Shown here piece after piece: positions 8,395 to 17,237 of a DNA stretch of 64,000 nt; position 1 is the first letter of the stretch, and every line of letters starts with the position of its first letter. The notes below the pieces were generated by a model. The model was not told where the DNA came from. It saw only the letters and a list, made by a program, of their open reading frames with translations, and did not search any database. The DNA comes from JACQFK01 sp964619955 (GTDB taxonomy: Bacteria; Planctomycetota; MHYJ01; JACPRB01), in contig CAZUJF010000002.1 of NCBI GenBank assembly GCA_964619955.1, positions 1 to 64,000 on the forward strand. The letters run 5' to 3'. Both the position numbers and the translations under genes were made by a program.

Positions 8395-9743
8395 GAGAGC
8401 TCAAAGGCGACTGGCGCGACCTCTTCAACGGCTTCATGGTCGCGCTGGACCTCCGGAAGTGTTTCCTGGCGCTTCTGGGCATCTTCGTTTCGATCTTCCT
8501 CTGCGGCGGCCTGACGGTCGTGCTGGGCAACTCGCTCGACAAGGAGGCCGTGCAGCCTCCCCAGGATCTCGTGCTGCACCACTGGTGGAAGACCCAGTGC
8601 CAGGCCTGGGACGTCATCTACGAGGGCGCGATCGAGCGGGCGGACGGCAAGGCGGTGCTCGACGCCGCCGGCTTCCCCAAGCGGATCAAGACCTCCTGGG
8701 CGGTCCGCGCCGGCTACTCGGCGGCGTTCATCGTCCTGCTGCTGGCGATCTGGTCGTACTTCGGCGGGGCGATCAGCCGCATCGCCGCCTACGAGATCGC
8801 CAAGGACGGGGAGCGGATCGAGACGCGGAAGGCGCTGCAGTTCGCGCGGAAGAAGTTCTGGTCCTTCTTCTGGGCCCCGCTGATCTGCGTGATCGGCTTC
8901 CTCTTCTTCTCGTTGTGCAATTACGCGGGCGGCGTGGTCGCCAAGGTGCTGGATCTGGCGATGATCGGGGCGCCGCTGGCGGCGCTGCTGCTCCCGCTGG
9001 TGCTCCTGTCCGGGTTCATCATGACGCTGATCGCGGTGGGCACCGTGACGGGCCTGCCGCTCTTCGCGCCGGCCGTCGCGGCCGAAGGCACCGACAGTTT
9101 CGACGCGGTGAGCCGCGGCTTCAGCTACGTCTACTCGCGCCCCTGGCACTACCTCTGGTACCAGGTCGTGAGCTCGGCGTACGGGTACGTCTGTTCCTCG
9201 TTCGTGATCCTCTTTGCGATCACGATGTGCTTCTTCGGCCTCAAATCCAGCGAGGAGGGCTTCCGGGTCTGCGGGCTCTGGGAGCGTCCGGCCGAGCAGA
9301 AGGCGGAGTTCAAGGACATCGCCAACGCCTCGTGGGCGCTGATCCTCTCGAAGGATCACCAGGACTGCTCGATGTACGCGTGGGATGCGGCCTCGATCGC
9401 GAAGGCCCCGCATCCCTACGGCCGGCTGCAGGTGATGGCGAACAAGATCGTGGGCGTCAACCACAAGAGCGTGGGCGTCAGCGGCGGCGCGCACACGGTC
9501 GCGGGGTTCATCGTCACGCTCTGGCTCTCGGTCACGCTGGGCCTCTCGCTGGGCTACGTGGTGAGCTTCTTCTTCTCGCAGCAGACGCTGATCTACTACA
9601 TCCTTCGCAAGAAGGTCGACGGCATCGAGATGAACGAGGTGTTCGAAGAGGAGGCCGCCGGGGCTTCCGGGGACGCCTCCAAGCCCCCCGCCGGGGTCAC
9701 GCCCGCGGCGGAGGCCCCGAAGCCGCCGGAAGAGAAGAAGTAA
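8391..9743 (+). CDS. Polytopic membrane protein of unknown function
   Basis: A 450-residue integral membrane protein that I cannot assign to a named family. Predicted helices are near residues 24-44, 109-127, 157-178, 195-220, 258-282 and 365-395. A hydrophilic loop lies between the last two, and a Pro/Ala/Glu-rich cytoplasmic tail follows. Repeated features are a basic amphipathic stretch before helix 3 (RKALQFARKKFW) and a Phe/Tyr-rich segment (SRGFSYVYSRPWHYLWYQ). Translation is coupled to the FmdB-like gene by ATGA overlap. Its 3' end overlaps the convergent PAP2 gene by 47 bases. Confidence 0.8.
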   Translation: MRELKGDWRDLFNGFMVALDLRKCFLALLGIFVSIFLCGGLTVVLGNSLDKEAVQPPQDLVLHHWWKTQCQAWDVIYEGAIERADGKAVLDAAGFPKRIKTSWAVRAGYSAAFIVLLLAIWSYFGGAISRIAAYEIAKDGERIETRKALQFARKKFWSFFWAPLICVIGFLFFSLCNYAGGVVAKVLDLAMIGAPLAALLLPLVLLSGFIMTLIAVGTVTGLPLFAPAVAAEGTDSFDAVSRGFSYVYSRPWHYLWYQVVSSAYGYVCSSFVILFAITMCFFGLKSSEEGFRVCGLWERPAEQKAEFKDIANASWALILSKDHQDCSMYAWDAASIAKAPHPYGRLQVMANKIVGVNHKSVGVSGGAHTVAGFIVTLWLSVTLGLSLGYVVSFFFSQQTLIYYILRKKVDGIEMNEVFEEEAAGASGDASKPPAGVTPAAEAPKPPEEKK

Positions 9744-10593
9744 ACACCGACCAGCGCTGGTGCAGGCGGATCCCGGCGAAGAAGACGACCGGGAACAGCA
9801 GCGCGGAGACGAGCACGTCCACCACGTAGTGGTAGCGCAGCACCATCGTCGCCAGGATGCAGCCCGACGAGGGCGCGAGCAGGAGCCAGAACGCGCCCCG
9901 GTGGTATTTCCACGCCGAGGCGATCACCAGGATCGACATGAGCGCGTGCCCGCTCGGGAAGGCGTCCGGCATCCTCCATTCGATCATCAGCAGCGTCCGA
10001 TGCATCGCGCCGCCGATGAGCCATCCGTCCAGGGCGGCGGGCCGCCCGGGATAGAACCAGTGCGGGCCGATCGCGGGGACGAGCGGGTAGAGGAGGTAGG
10101 AGCCGAAGAGGCCCAGGAGGAGGATGGAGCTGTACTCGTTGAGGCGCTCGGGGTCCTTCTGCCGGTAGAGCACGGCGCCGAGCCCGACCATCGAGACGAA
10201 GTAGAACCAGTAGCAGAGGTGGAGGACGTCCACGACGGGGCCGGGGAAGCGGAGGAAGAGCGCGTCCACGTTGCCGAACAGCAGGCGGTCGACGTCGGCG
10301 AGGAGCCGGTCCCAGCGGGCGTCCTCGAAGGGCTGCAGGGACGGCACGAGGTAGTGGAGTTCGCGGAAGGCGGAGAGCACGACGACGAGGGGGTACCAGT
10401 GGCGGCAGAAGCGCCAGAGGGGACCGCCGAAGCGCCGGTGGGCGTGGAGGATCAGCGCGACCATGAGGACGACGGCGCCGTGGAAGGAGAGGTAGATCGC
10501 GGCGCCGGGCGGCCGGAAGAGCAGGACCACCAGGGTGAGGATCGCGATGTAGGCGAAGACGACGAGGTCGAACGCGTGGAGCTGTTTTCTCAC
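9697..10593 (-). CDS. PAP2-superfamily membrane phosphatase
   Basis: A 298-residue polytopic protein with PAP2 signatures. The second motif is FPSGH (S214, G215, H216) and the third is RYHYVVD (H255, D259), matching the acid phosphatase active site. The first motif is weak. About seven hydrophobic helices are visible. The layout resembles inositolphosphoryl-ceramide-synthase-like or undecaprenyl/phosphatidyl phosphatase members acting on lipid phosphates at the membrane. It starts with GTG at 10593, overlapping the stop of rsmE (GTGA), so the two form an operon. Confidence 0.85.
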   Translation of the reverse strand: MRKQLHAFDLVVFAYIAILTLVVLLFRPPGAAIYLSFHGAVVLMVALILHAHRRFGGPLWRFCRHWYPLVVVLSAFRELHYLVPSLQPFEDARWDRLLADVDRLLFGNVDALFLRFPGPVVDVLHLCYWFYFVSMVGLGAVLYRQKDPERLNEYSSILLLGLFGSYLLYPLVPAIGPHWFYPGRPAALDGWLIGGAMHRTLLMIEWRMPDAFPSGHALMSILVIASAWKYHRGAFWLLLAPSSGCILATMVLRYHYVVDVLVSALLFPVVFFAGIRLHQRWSVFTSSLPAASGPPPRA

Positions 10594-11219
10594 GCGAGCA
10601 GCCTCGCGGCGGCGACGACGGCGGCGGTCTCGATGCGGAGGATCGTGGGGCCCAGCGAGAAGGTCCGGGGGAAGCGGGCCTCCTCGGCGGGGGTGAGGCC
10701 GCCCTCGGGGCCGATGACGAGCAGGCCGGGTCCGGAGGGGGCCGGCCCGGAGGCCGCGGGCGAGGCGAGTTGGGCGTCCCCGGGAAGTTCCGCGACCGGG
10801 CGTTCCGGGGCGATGCTCATGACGGGGGCCCCGGACTGCTTGGCGGCGGCGACGGCGATCTTCTCGAGGCGCCGCTGTTTGCCGCCGCCGAGCTCCGCGA
10901 CGCTGCGGGCGAAGCGGACGGGGATGAATTCGGCGACGCCCAGCTCGGCGAGTTTCTCGATCATCCAGTCGAGGCGGGCGCCCTTGGGCACGGCGGCGGC
11001 GACGACGACCCTCGGCAGCCGGGGTCTTGCGAGCTGCTCCAGGAGCCGGATGCGGACGGCGCCGGCGACGGATTCGATCTCCCCGGACCAGGTCTCGACC
11101 GGGTCGAACACGACGACGCGGTCCCCGGGCTGGAGGCGGAGGGTCTTGACGGCATGGCGGGACTCTTCGGGGGAGAGGACGGCCGGGTGGCTGATCTTCT
11201 CGACGAAAAACCGGGGCAT
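10590..11219 (-). CDS. rsmE: 16S rRNA (uracil1498-N3)-methyltransferase RsmE
   Basis: A 209-residue SPOUT-class methyltransferase, slightly short for the family (about 240). The N-terminal PUA-like part has MPRFFVE and SRHAVKTLRLQPGDRVVVFD. The trefoil-knot SAM site is seen as LLVIGPEGGLTPAE and LGPTILRIETAAV. WMIEKLAELGV and AAAKQSGAP are also typical. It methylates U1498 of 16S rRNA in the assembled 30S subunit. ATG 11219 gives the normal family start; the much longer open frame upstream is antisense to the moxR gene. Confidence 0.95.
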   Translation of the reverse strand: MPRFFVEKISHPAVLSPEESRHAVKTLRLQPGDRVVVFDPVETWSGEIESVAGAVRIRLLEQLARPRLPRVVVAAAVPKGARLDWMIEKLAELGVAEFIPVRFARSVAELGGGKQRRLEKIAVAAAKQSGAPVMSIAPERPVAELPGDAQLASPAASGPAPSGPGLLVIGPEGGLTPAEEARFPRTFSLGPTILRIETAAVVAAARLLA

Positions 11220-11228
11220 GAGGCCCGG

Positions 11229-11234
11229 ATTGTA
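11229..11234 (-). promoter_or_regulatory. -10 box (TACAAT) of rsmE
   Basis: Read on the minus strand, TACAAT ends nine bases before the rsmE ATG. Transcription would begin within about three bases of the start codon. No good -35 hexamer is visible. Confidence 0.5.
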
Positions 11235-11289
11235 GCCGTTGCAGGCGGATAGAGCCGAAAAAAACAGCCTGTCTGCTTTTTCTGACCGC

Positions 11290-11318
11290 TTGCGCGGGGG
11301 CGGAGGGAGGGGGATACT
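11290..11318 (+). promoter_or_regulatory. Promoter of the moxR operon (TTGCGC-N17-GATACT)
   Basis: TTGCGC at 11290-11295 and GATACT at 11313-11318 with a 17-base spacer. GTG 11325 follows after only six bases. This supports the GTG start and a leaderless message. The promoter is divergent from rsmE. Confidence 0.55.
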
Positions 11319-11324
11319 GGAGGG

Positions 11325-12269
11325 GTGGGGAAGGCCGCGGGACTCCGGATCGTCGAGAACGTCGAACGGGCGGTGCTCGGGAAGCGCAGCCTCATCGAAA
11401 CCGCCGTCGCCGCCCTGCTCGCCCGCGGCCACGTCCTGCTGGAGGACGTGCCCGGCGTCGGCAAGACCCTGCTCGCCCGCGCCCTCGCCCGCTCCATCGG
11501 CGCCGAGTTCCGCCGCATCCAATGCACCCCCGACCTCCTGCCCTCCGACGTCAGCGGCGTCTCCGTCTTCAACCCCCGGGACCAGACCTTCGAGTTCCGG
11601 CGCGGACCCGTCTTCACCCAGATCCTTCTCGCCGACGAGATCAACCGCGCCACCCCCCGCACCCAGTCCGCCCTCCTCGAAGCCATGGAGGAGCGCCAGG
11701 TCAGCATCGACGGGACCACGCACCCCCTGCCCGACCCCTTCTTCCTCGTCGCCACCCAGAACCCCGTCGAACTCGCCGGGACCTTCCCCCTCCCCGAAGC
11801 CCAGCTCGACCGCTTCCTCGTCCGCCTCTCCATCGGCTATCCCGACGACGCCGTCGAAGTCGAGATCCTCGCCGCCCAGAAGGACGGCGCCCCGCTCGAA
11901 GCCCTCGCCCCCGTCGTCGACGCGGCCGGCCTCATCGAACTGCAGAAGACGGCCGCGCGCACCTACGTCCACCGCTCCATCCTGGGCTACATCCAGCGCC
12001 TCGTCGCCTGCACCCGCCTGGACGACCACGCCCAGTTCGGCGCCAGCCCCCGCGGCGGCCTCTCCCTCATGCGCGCCGCCCAGGCCCTCGCCTATCTCCA
12101 GGACGCCCCCTTCGTGACGCCCGATCACGTCAAAGCCCTCGCCGTCCCCGTCCTCGCCCACCGCATCGTCGTGAAATCCCGCTCCCGGGTGCAGGGCGTC
12201 GCCGGGGCCCGCATCGTCGACAACGCCCTCCAGGAAACGGAAGTCCCCGTCGATTACGAGCCGGTCTGA
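11325..12269 (+). CDS. MoxR-family AAA+ ATPase
   Basis: A 314-residue MoxR ATPase. Walker A is in DVPGVGKTLLAR (residues 41-52), Walker B in LLADEINR (101-108), sensor 1 in VATQNPVE and the arginine-rich FPLPEAQLDRF. MoxR proteins act as chaperones, often for metal or cofactor insertion, with DUF58 and VWA partners. The next two genes (DUF58 and a membrane protein) complete that standard cluster. The GTG start is supported by a promoter six bases upstream. One base separates its stop from the DUF58 start. Confidence 0.93.
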   Translation: MGKAAGLRIVENVERAVLGKRSLIETAVAALLARGHVLLEDVPGVGKTLLARALARSIGAEFRRIQCTPDLLPSDVSGVSVFNPRDQTFEFRRGPVFTQILLADEINRATPRTQSALLEAMEERQVSIDGTTHPLPDPFFLVATQNPVELAGTFPLPEAQLDRFLVRLSIGYPDDAVEVEILAAQKDGAPLEALAPVVDAAGLIELQKTAARTYVHRSILGYIQRLVACTRLDDHAQFGASPRGGLSLMRAAQALAYLQDAPFVTPDHVKALAVPVLAHRIVVKSRSRVQGVAGARIVDNALQETEVPVDYEPV

Positions 12270-12270
12270 C

Positions 12271-13533
12271 GTGGAACCCGCGCGGTCCACGCTCTACCGC
12301 AGCTTCCTGCTGATCGCGACCGGGTCCCTCCTCCTGCTTTCCGCCCTGCTCCGGCTGCCCGCCCTGGCCGCCCTCTCGTTCGCCTGGGGGCTCCTGCTTC
12401 TGCTCGCGCCCCTCCGCGCCCGCCGCCCCCTCGGCGGGATCTCCGTCCGCCGCGACTTCACCCCCGGCGCCTCCGAAAACGACACGGTGGCGGTCGACCT
12501 CGTCCTCGAAAGCACCCGTCCCGTCCGCATGATCGAGATCGGCGACCGCTTCGGCCCCGCCCTCGCCGCCGAGCAGCGCATGCTCGAGCCCGGGCCCCTC
12601 GGCCCCGGACTCGGCCGCCGCCTGCAGTACGAATGCTTCTGCTCCCGCCAGTGGGGCCTCTACACCGTGGGGCCCGTCACGCTCGTCAGCACGGACCCCG
12701 CCGGCCTCTTCCCCGCGTCGCGCGTCCTCCCCGTCGCGGAGGAGTTCGCCGTCTTCCCCCGCGTTTATCCCGTGAACGCGCTCGCCACCCTGGGCGCCCG
12801 GGCGTCGCTCTCCCCCTCCGAAACCGCCGCCGGCCGGCCCGGCCAGAGCCCGCTCTTCCTCGGCGTCCGGGACTACCGCCCCGGCGACGACCTGCGGCAC
12901 GTCCACTGGCCCGCCAGCGCCCGGCGCGGCGCCCCCGTCAGCAAGGTCTACGAGGTCGACCTCACCCCCTACACCACCGTGCTGCTGGACCTCGACCGCC
13001 GCCATCGCGCGGGCACCGGCCGCAAATCGACGCTCGAATACGTGGTCCGCAGCGCCGCGTCGGTGATCTCGTCCGCCGTCTCGGAGGGCGGCTTCGTCCA
13101 GGCGGCGGGACAGGGCGCGCGGACCCTGCACGTCCCCCCCGGGAGGGGCGACGGGCATTTCACCCTCGCGCTGTACGAGCTGCTGAAAGCCGCCCAGGAC
13201 GGAAACGCCCCCTTCCACGAGGTGGCCGCCGTCCACCTCCCGCAGATCCCCGCGGGCTCGACGGTGGTCTTCGTCTCGGGGACCGTGTTCCTGGACCTGG
13301 GCCCCTGGGGCGATCTGATCGAGGTCCTGAGGAGCCGCGGCTCCCGGCTCCTCTTCCTGCTCGTGAACAACTTCTCCTTCCCGCCGATCTCCGGCTGGCC
13401 GCCGCCGCGGGCCGAAGTCGTCGAACGCATGCGCGAGGCGGTGTTCTTCCTCGAGTCCCGCGGCGCCCGCGTGCAGGTTCTGGAGGACGCCGAGGATCTG
13501 GGAGCGGCGCTCGAGCGCGGGGGGCCCGCATGA
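12271..13533 (+). CDS. DUF58 protein with N-terminal membrane helices
   Basis: A 420-residue DUF58 protein. Two hydrophobic segments lie near residues 10-50. The hallmark RDYRPGDDLRHVHWPASAR starts at about residue 200, and a VWA-like fold follows (YTTVLLDLDRR). The family works with MoxR ATPases in envelope stress resistance or complex assembly, with the soluble domain facing the cytoplasm. GTG 12271 follows the moxR stop by one base. The next gene overlaps by ATGA, so the three form an operon. Confidence 0.9.
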   Translation: MEPARSTLYRSFLLIATGSLLLLSALLRLPALAALSFAWGLLLLLAPLRARRPLGGISVRRDFTPGASENDTVAVDLVLESTRPVRMIEIGDRFGPALAAEQRMLEPGPLGPGLGRRLQYECFCSRQWGLYTVGPVTLVSTDPAGLFPASRVLPVAEEFAVFPRVYPVNALATLGARASLSPSETAAGRPGQSPLFLGVRDYRPGDDLRHVHWPASARRGAPVSKVYEVDLTPYTTVLLDLDRRHRAGTGRKSTLEYVVRSAASVISSAVSEGGFVQAAGQGARTLHVPPGRGDGHFTLALYELLKAAQDGNAPFHEVAAVHLPQIPAGSTVVFVSGTVFLDLGPWGDLIEVLRSRGSRLLFLLVNNFSFPPISGWPPPRAEVVERMREAVFFLESRGARVQVLEDAEDLGAALERGGPA

Positions 13534-14678
13534 GACGCCTGCCGCTCGCCTTCCTGCGGGCCCGCCTGGTGGCGGTCTTCCTGATCTCGCTCGCGGCCGT
13601 CGAATCCTCCCTGCTCGCCTGGGCCCCCTCCCGCCTCTCGGATCCGTTGCTGCTCGTGGGCCAGCCGCTCGCCCTGGCGCTTGCGGCCGTGTTCGGCGCC
13701 CTGCTTTTCGAGCGTCTGGCGGGACTCCTGGAGCGGGCGGGGCGGGACCGCATCCGCTTCGTCATCGGGGCCTGCTACGGGACGCTGCTGCTCCTGGTCG
13801 GCATGGGGTGGATCGCCGGCAGCCGGGATTCCATAGAAGCCGGCGGTTCGATCTTCCGTCTGCTCCAGCCGGTGGCCCTTCTGACGGCGGGGCTGGGCCG
13901 CGCGTACCTCGGCACCCTCCTCAATGCGTTCATTCTGACCGTGTATGCCGCGCTGGCCGGAGGGCCCGCCGCGACGGCCGCCCTGGCGCTTCACGGCGGA
14001 CTCGTGGTGTTCTTCCTGGTGGCCGACTTCGCCGCCCGGCGCTTCTCGGAGTATCCGGTCCAGGAGATCCCCCGCGCCTGGCCGCTCCTGCGGGAGGGGA
14101 CCGGGTGGGCGGCGGCCGCGGGGCTCGGGCTCCTGGGTTTCTGCCTCTGGGTTCCCCCCCTTCCCTACGAGCCCCTGTCCCGGACGGGGGCGGTGCCCGC
14201 GCTGCCCCCCAGCCAGGTGCTGGACCTGCTGCTCAACGTCCTGGGCGCCTGTCTCATCGGGGCGGCGGCCTTCTGGGTGGCGCTGCGCTGGGGACTGGGC
14301 GGCGCCCGCGACGGCGTGACCGAGGACGTCGACCGGCTGGCTTCCCGCAGCCGGGCCGAACAGCTCCGGACGCCGCCTTCCGCGCCGCCCGCGGAAGGGA
14401 ACAGCGGCTGGCGGGGCCGGATCGTGCGCTATTACCTGGATCTGCTGGCCCGGCTGGCGCGCCGGGGGCTCCGCCGTCCGCCCTCCCTGACGCCCCGCGA
14501 ATTCGCCCTGCGGCTGGAACCGAGGGCCTCCTCCGAGCAGCTCGCCGAACTCTTCGCCCGGGCCCGCTGGGGGGCCGAGGAGCCCGGCGAGCAGGACTTC
14601 GAGGCCGCCCGGAAGGCCGGGGAGGCCCTGCTGGACCCGCCGCGGGGCGGGAACCCCCGGGGGGGGGCTGTCGTATAG
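13530..14678 (+). CDS. Membrane protein with DUF4129-like tail (MoxR cluster)
   Basis: A 382-residue protein with about seven hydrophobic helices in the first 270 residues. A cytoplasmic tail then resembles the DUF4129 region that ends TgpA-type transglutaminase proteins (YYLDLLARLARRGL, SLTPREFALRL, LAELFARARWG). No Cys-His-Asp transglutaminase core is present, so it may be a TgpA-like membrane scaffold without the enzyme. The start ATG 13530 overlaps the DUF58 stop. The open frame extends far upstream, but only as a shadow of DUF58. Confidence 0.75.
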   Translation: MRRLPLAFLRARLVAVFLISLAAVESSLLAWAPSRLSDPLLLVGQPLALALAAVFGALLFERLAGLLERAGRDRIRFVIGACYGTLLLLVGMGWIAGSRDSIEAGGSIFRLLQPVALLTAGLGRAYLGTLLNAFILTVYAALAGGPAATAALALHGGLVVFFLVADFAARRFSEYPVQEIPRAWPLLREGTGWAAAAGLGLLGFCLWVPPLPYEPLSRTGAVPALPPSQVLDLLLNVLGACLIGAAAFWVALRWGLGGARDGVTEDVDRLASRSRAEQLRTPPSAPPAEGNSGWRGRIVRYYLDLLARLARRGLRRPPSLTPREFALRLEPRASSEQLAELFARARWGAEEPGEQDFEAARKAGEALLDPPRGGNPRGGAVV

Positions 14679-14771
14679 GGCTTCTAGGATTCCCTCCCGA
14701 CTCGAGTTACACTTTCAGGAGGGCGGGGGGATCCCGATTCCCGGAGGGGTGAGGACGTACCATAGGTGAGT

Positions 14772-15548
14772 ATGAACGTGAAGCCGCTGCCGCTGTCCCT
14801 GGGCCTGGGGCTCCTGCTCGCCCTCCCGGCCGCCGCCGACGAGGTCCACCTCCGCAACGGAGCGGTCTTCACCGGCGTCGTGCGGGAGGACGGCGCCCGC
14901 GTCAGGGTCGAGATGGACTCCGGCTCGATGTCCTTCCTCAAGATCGATGTCCGGGAGATCGTGCGTTCCGACGACCCCCTGAAGGAATTCGAGACGCGCC
15001 GCCGCTCGGCGACCGATGCCAAGGCGTCGTACGAGCTGGCCCTCTGGGCCCGCGAACGGGGGCTGACGACGCGTTCCCAGGAGCAGCTCCGCAAGGTGAT
15101 CGAGCTGGATCCCCAGCACGAAGGGGCCCGGAAGCTGCTGGGCTTTGAAAGGATCGGGGAACGCTGGCTGGACGGGGAGGAGCTCCTCGCGGCGCGCGGG
15201 CTGATCCGGCACCACGGCCGCTGGCTGCCCCGCGAGACGGTCGAGCGGTTCAAGGAGCAGGAGAAGGAGCTCATCATCGAATCCGACCGGCGCGCGACCG
15301 AGGAGAAACTCGCCTCGATGCGCCGGGAGGTCGACCTGGCGAAAATCGCGCTGGAACGGGAGCGCCTGGATCTTGAGAAGCAGCGCGAGCGGGAGACGCA
15401 GTGGTCCTGGTGGGGTCCCGCGCCGCTGTACAACGTCCCCGTGTACCGGCCGCCCGCGGCGTCCGGACCGATCCGGATCACCTCGAGTTACACGACGACG
15501 ACCCCGCCCGCCCCGGTGCGTCCCCCGGCGGGAACTTTGAAGCCCTGA
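14772..15548 (+). CDS. Secreted coiled-coil protein, unknown function
   Basis: A 258-residue secreted protein. The N-terminus is a clear signal peptide (LSLGLGLLLALPAAADE). An SH3-like beta segment follows (VHLRNGAVFTGVVREDG and MSFLKIDVREIVRSD), resembling small Sm/SH3-like modules of other Planctomycete secreted proteins. Next come a TPR-like helical region (RSQEQLRKVIELDPQHEGARKLLG), an Arg/Glu-rich coiled coil (about 160-210), and a Pro/Thr-rich tail. A GTG at 14766 is also possible, but ATG 14772 places the signal better. A TTACACT box about 60 bases upstream may be its promoter. Confidence 0.7.
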   Translation: MNVKPLPLSLGLGLLLALPAAADEVHLRNGAVFTGVVREDGARVRVEMDSGSMSFLKIDVREIVRSDDPLKEFETRRRSATDAKASYELALWARERGLTTRSQEQLRKVIELDPQHEGARKLLGFERIGERWLDGEELLAARGLIRHHGRWLPRETVERFKEQEKELIIESDRRATEEKLASMRREVDLAKIALERERLDLEKQRERETQWSWWGPAPLYNVPVYRPPAASGPIRITSSYTTTTPPAPVRPPAGTLKP

Positions 15549-15601
15549 TGTTTGGTTGGTGACCCCGAGCGGGAAGAGTAGATATCGAATCGGAGCTGCG
15601 T

Positions 15602-16354
15602 ATGGCCTGGAAGACACTGATCGTGGCGCTGGCGCTGACCCTCCCCGTCTGGTCCCAGGAGGACGAGAAGAAGAAGGAGGAGGAGGCCAAGGCGAAGATC
15701 GCCGAGTTCAAGAAGGAGCTCAAGGGCGCGAAGTCGGACGCCGACGTCGCCAAGGCGATCGAGAAGCTGGGCGAGCTGCAGCATCCGAAGATCGTGTCGG
15801 AGCTGAAGATCTTCCTCGGGAAGAGCATCGAAATGGCCTCCGCCGCGGGCGAGCAGCTCGGGAAATACAAGAAGGACAAGGATGCGGCGGAGGCGCTGAT
15901 GAGCAGCGCGGGGGTCCGGAAGGACAAGGAAGGCATCGTGAAGTGCCTCCGCTACGCGGGCGACACCGCCTTCAAGGGGATCGCCCCGAAGCTGGTCGGG
16001 TATTTCAAGCACCGCGAGGTGGACGTGGCCAAGGAGGCCATCGACTCCCTCGCCAAGATCCGGACGGCCGCGTCGATCGACCCGCTCATCAACCTCTGGA
16101 GGGAACTCGACGGCATCCGGGACGACCAGAAGGACAGCGGCGGCCTCGGGGGCGGCCTGGGCGGGGGCATCGGCGGCGCCGGCGGCGTGGGCGTCGGCAA
16201 TTCCGTCCAGGAGGAGCAGCTCCGCCGGAAGGGCGACCTCACGGGGGCGGTGGAAGCCGCGCTCTCCAAGATCACGGGCGAAAGTTTCAAGAACGCCAAG
16301 GAGGCCGCCGAGTGGTGGCGGCGCGCCAAAGGCACGTTCAAGGATCCCGAATGA
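15602..16354 (+). CDS. Secreted HEAT-like repeat protein
   Basis: A 250-residue protein with a short signal peptide (TLIVALALTLPVWSQ), a Lys/Glu-rich segment and HEAT-like helical repeats (for example VDVAKEAIDSLAKIRTAAS). A Gly-rich linker (GGLGGGLGGGIGGAGGVGVG) follows, then a C-terminal helix ending EAAEWWRRAKGTF. The tail parallels that of the next gene (KEWQIWWNKYKPTF), so the two look like diverged duplicates. GGAG lies six bases before the ATG. The role is unknown; HEAT repeats usually bind proteins. Confidence 0.75.
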   Translation: MAWKTLIVALALTLPVWSQEDEKKKEEEAKAKIAEFKKELKGAKSDADVAKAIEKLGELQHPKIVSELKIFLGKSIEMASAAGEQLGKYKKDKDAAEALMSSAGVRKDKEGIVKCLRYAGDTAFKGIAPKLVGYFKHREVDVAKEAIDSLAKIRTAASIDPLINLWRELDGIRDDQKDSGGLGGGLGGGIGGAGGVGVGNSVQEEQLRRKGDLTGAVEAALSKITGESFKNAKEAAEWWRRAKGTFKDPE

Positions 16355-16430
16355 CCCCGGTCCGGGTCCCGGACGTTAGAAAGGGACCGGTGGCGGTTAC
16401 ACAGGTGTAGTGGAGTCATAGGAGAATCGG

Positions 16431-17159
16431 ATGCGCAACATGTCATTTGTCCTGGCCCTCTGCCTGTCGCCCCTGGCGGCCTTCGCCGGCGACGAGAAGG
16501 AGCTCGAGGAAGCCCTCGATCGTTTCAAGAAGGGGATGTCCAATCCCTCGGGTCCCGCCCGGGCGGCCGCCGTGGCCGAACTGGCCAAGACGCCGCATGA
16601 GAAGACCGCGGCCCGTCTCGGCAACCTGCTGGGGGCCGACGTGCCCGCCGTCCGCAAGGCGGCGGCCCAGGGGCTGGGCGGCTTCAAGGACTACAAGAAG
16701 GTGGCCGTTCCGATGCTGATCGGCAGCATCGGTCCCAATATCAAGGAGCCCGAGGTCGTGGAGGCCATCTTCCAGGGGCTCGGCGAGCTCAACGACGAAT
16801 CCGCCCTGTTCACGGCCCACCGCTATTTCGAGGACAAGGAGGCGAAGATCGCCTCCGCCGCCCTGCTCGCGGCCGGCAAGATCGCCGGCAGCCACAAGAT
16901 CCCCGGCACGGTCGATCTCATCCTCGACCTCATGAAGAAGTACGACAAGATCGACAGCCAGAAGGACGGGGGCGGCGCCTACGGCACGAACATTCCCGGA
17001 GGCGGCGACGATCCCAAGCGGAAGCTCGCGAAGGACGTGCTGCCCAACGTCATCAAGGCGATGCAGATCGTCGCCAAGGAGAAGTACACCACGTACAAGG
17101 AGTGGCAGATCTGGTGGAACAAGTACAAGCCCACCTTCAAGCCCGAGAAGCCTGAATAG
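16431..17159 (+). CDS. Secreted HEAT-repeat protein, paralogue of the previous gene
   Basis: A 242-residue protein with signal peptide MRNMSFVLALCLSPLAAFAG. Several HEAT repeats follow (RAAAVAELAKTPHEKTAARL, PAVRKAAAQGLGGFKD, AKIASAALLAAGKIAG), then a Gly-rich linker and a WW-containing tail. AGGAG sits seven bases before the ATG. A strong hairpin terminator follows 26 bases after the stop, so it ends a transcription unit. Confidence 0.78.
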   Translation: MRNMSFVLALCLSPLAAFAGDEKELEEALDRFKKGMSNPSGPARAAAVAELAKTPHEKTAARLGNLLGADVPAVRKAAAQGLGGFKDYKKVAVPMLIGSIGPNIKEPEVVEAIFQGLGELNDESALFTAHRYFEDKEAKIASAALLAAGKIAGSHKIPGTVDLILDLMKKYDKIDSQKDGGGAYGTNIPGGGDDPKRKLAKDVLPNVIKAMQIVAKEKYTTYKEWQIWWNKYKPTFKPEKPE

Positions 17160-17184
17160 ACCGCCCGAAGCGGAGAATCCGAAA

Positions 17185-17214
17185 GCCCGCCCGGGGGAAA
17201 CGCCCCGGGCGGGC
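17185..17214 (+). terminator. Intrinsic terminator after the HEAT-protein gene
   Basis: A perfect 12-bp stem (GCCCGCCCGGGG at 17185-17196, complement at 17203-17214) closes a six-base loop. A pyrimidine-rich CTTCTTCGTTT tract follows. The next promoter's -10 box begins only 11 bases downstream. Confidence 0.8.
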
Positions 17215-17224
17215 CTTCTTCGTT

Positions 17225-17230
17225 TATAGT
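17225..17230 (+). promoter_or_regulatory. -10 box (TATAGT) of the two-component operon
   Basis: TATAGT ends seven bases before ATG 17238. It covers an alternative GTG at 17229, which therefore cannot be the start on this transcript. The -35 position falls inside the preceding terminator hairpin and is not a good match. Confidence 0.55.
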
Positions 17231-17237
17231 GATCCGC

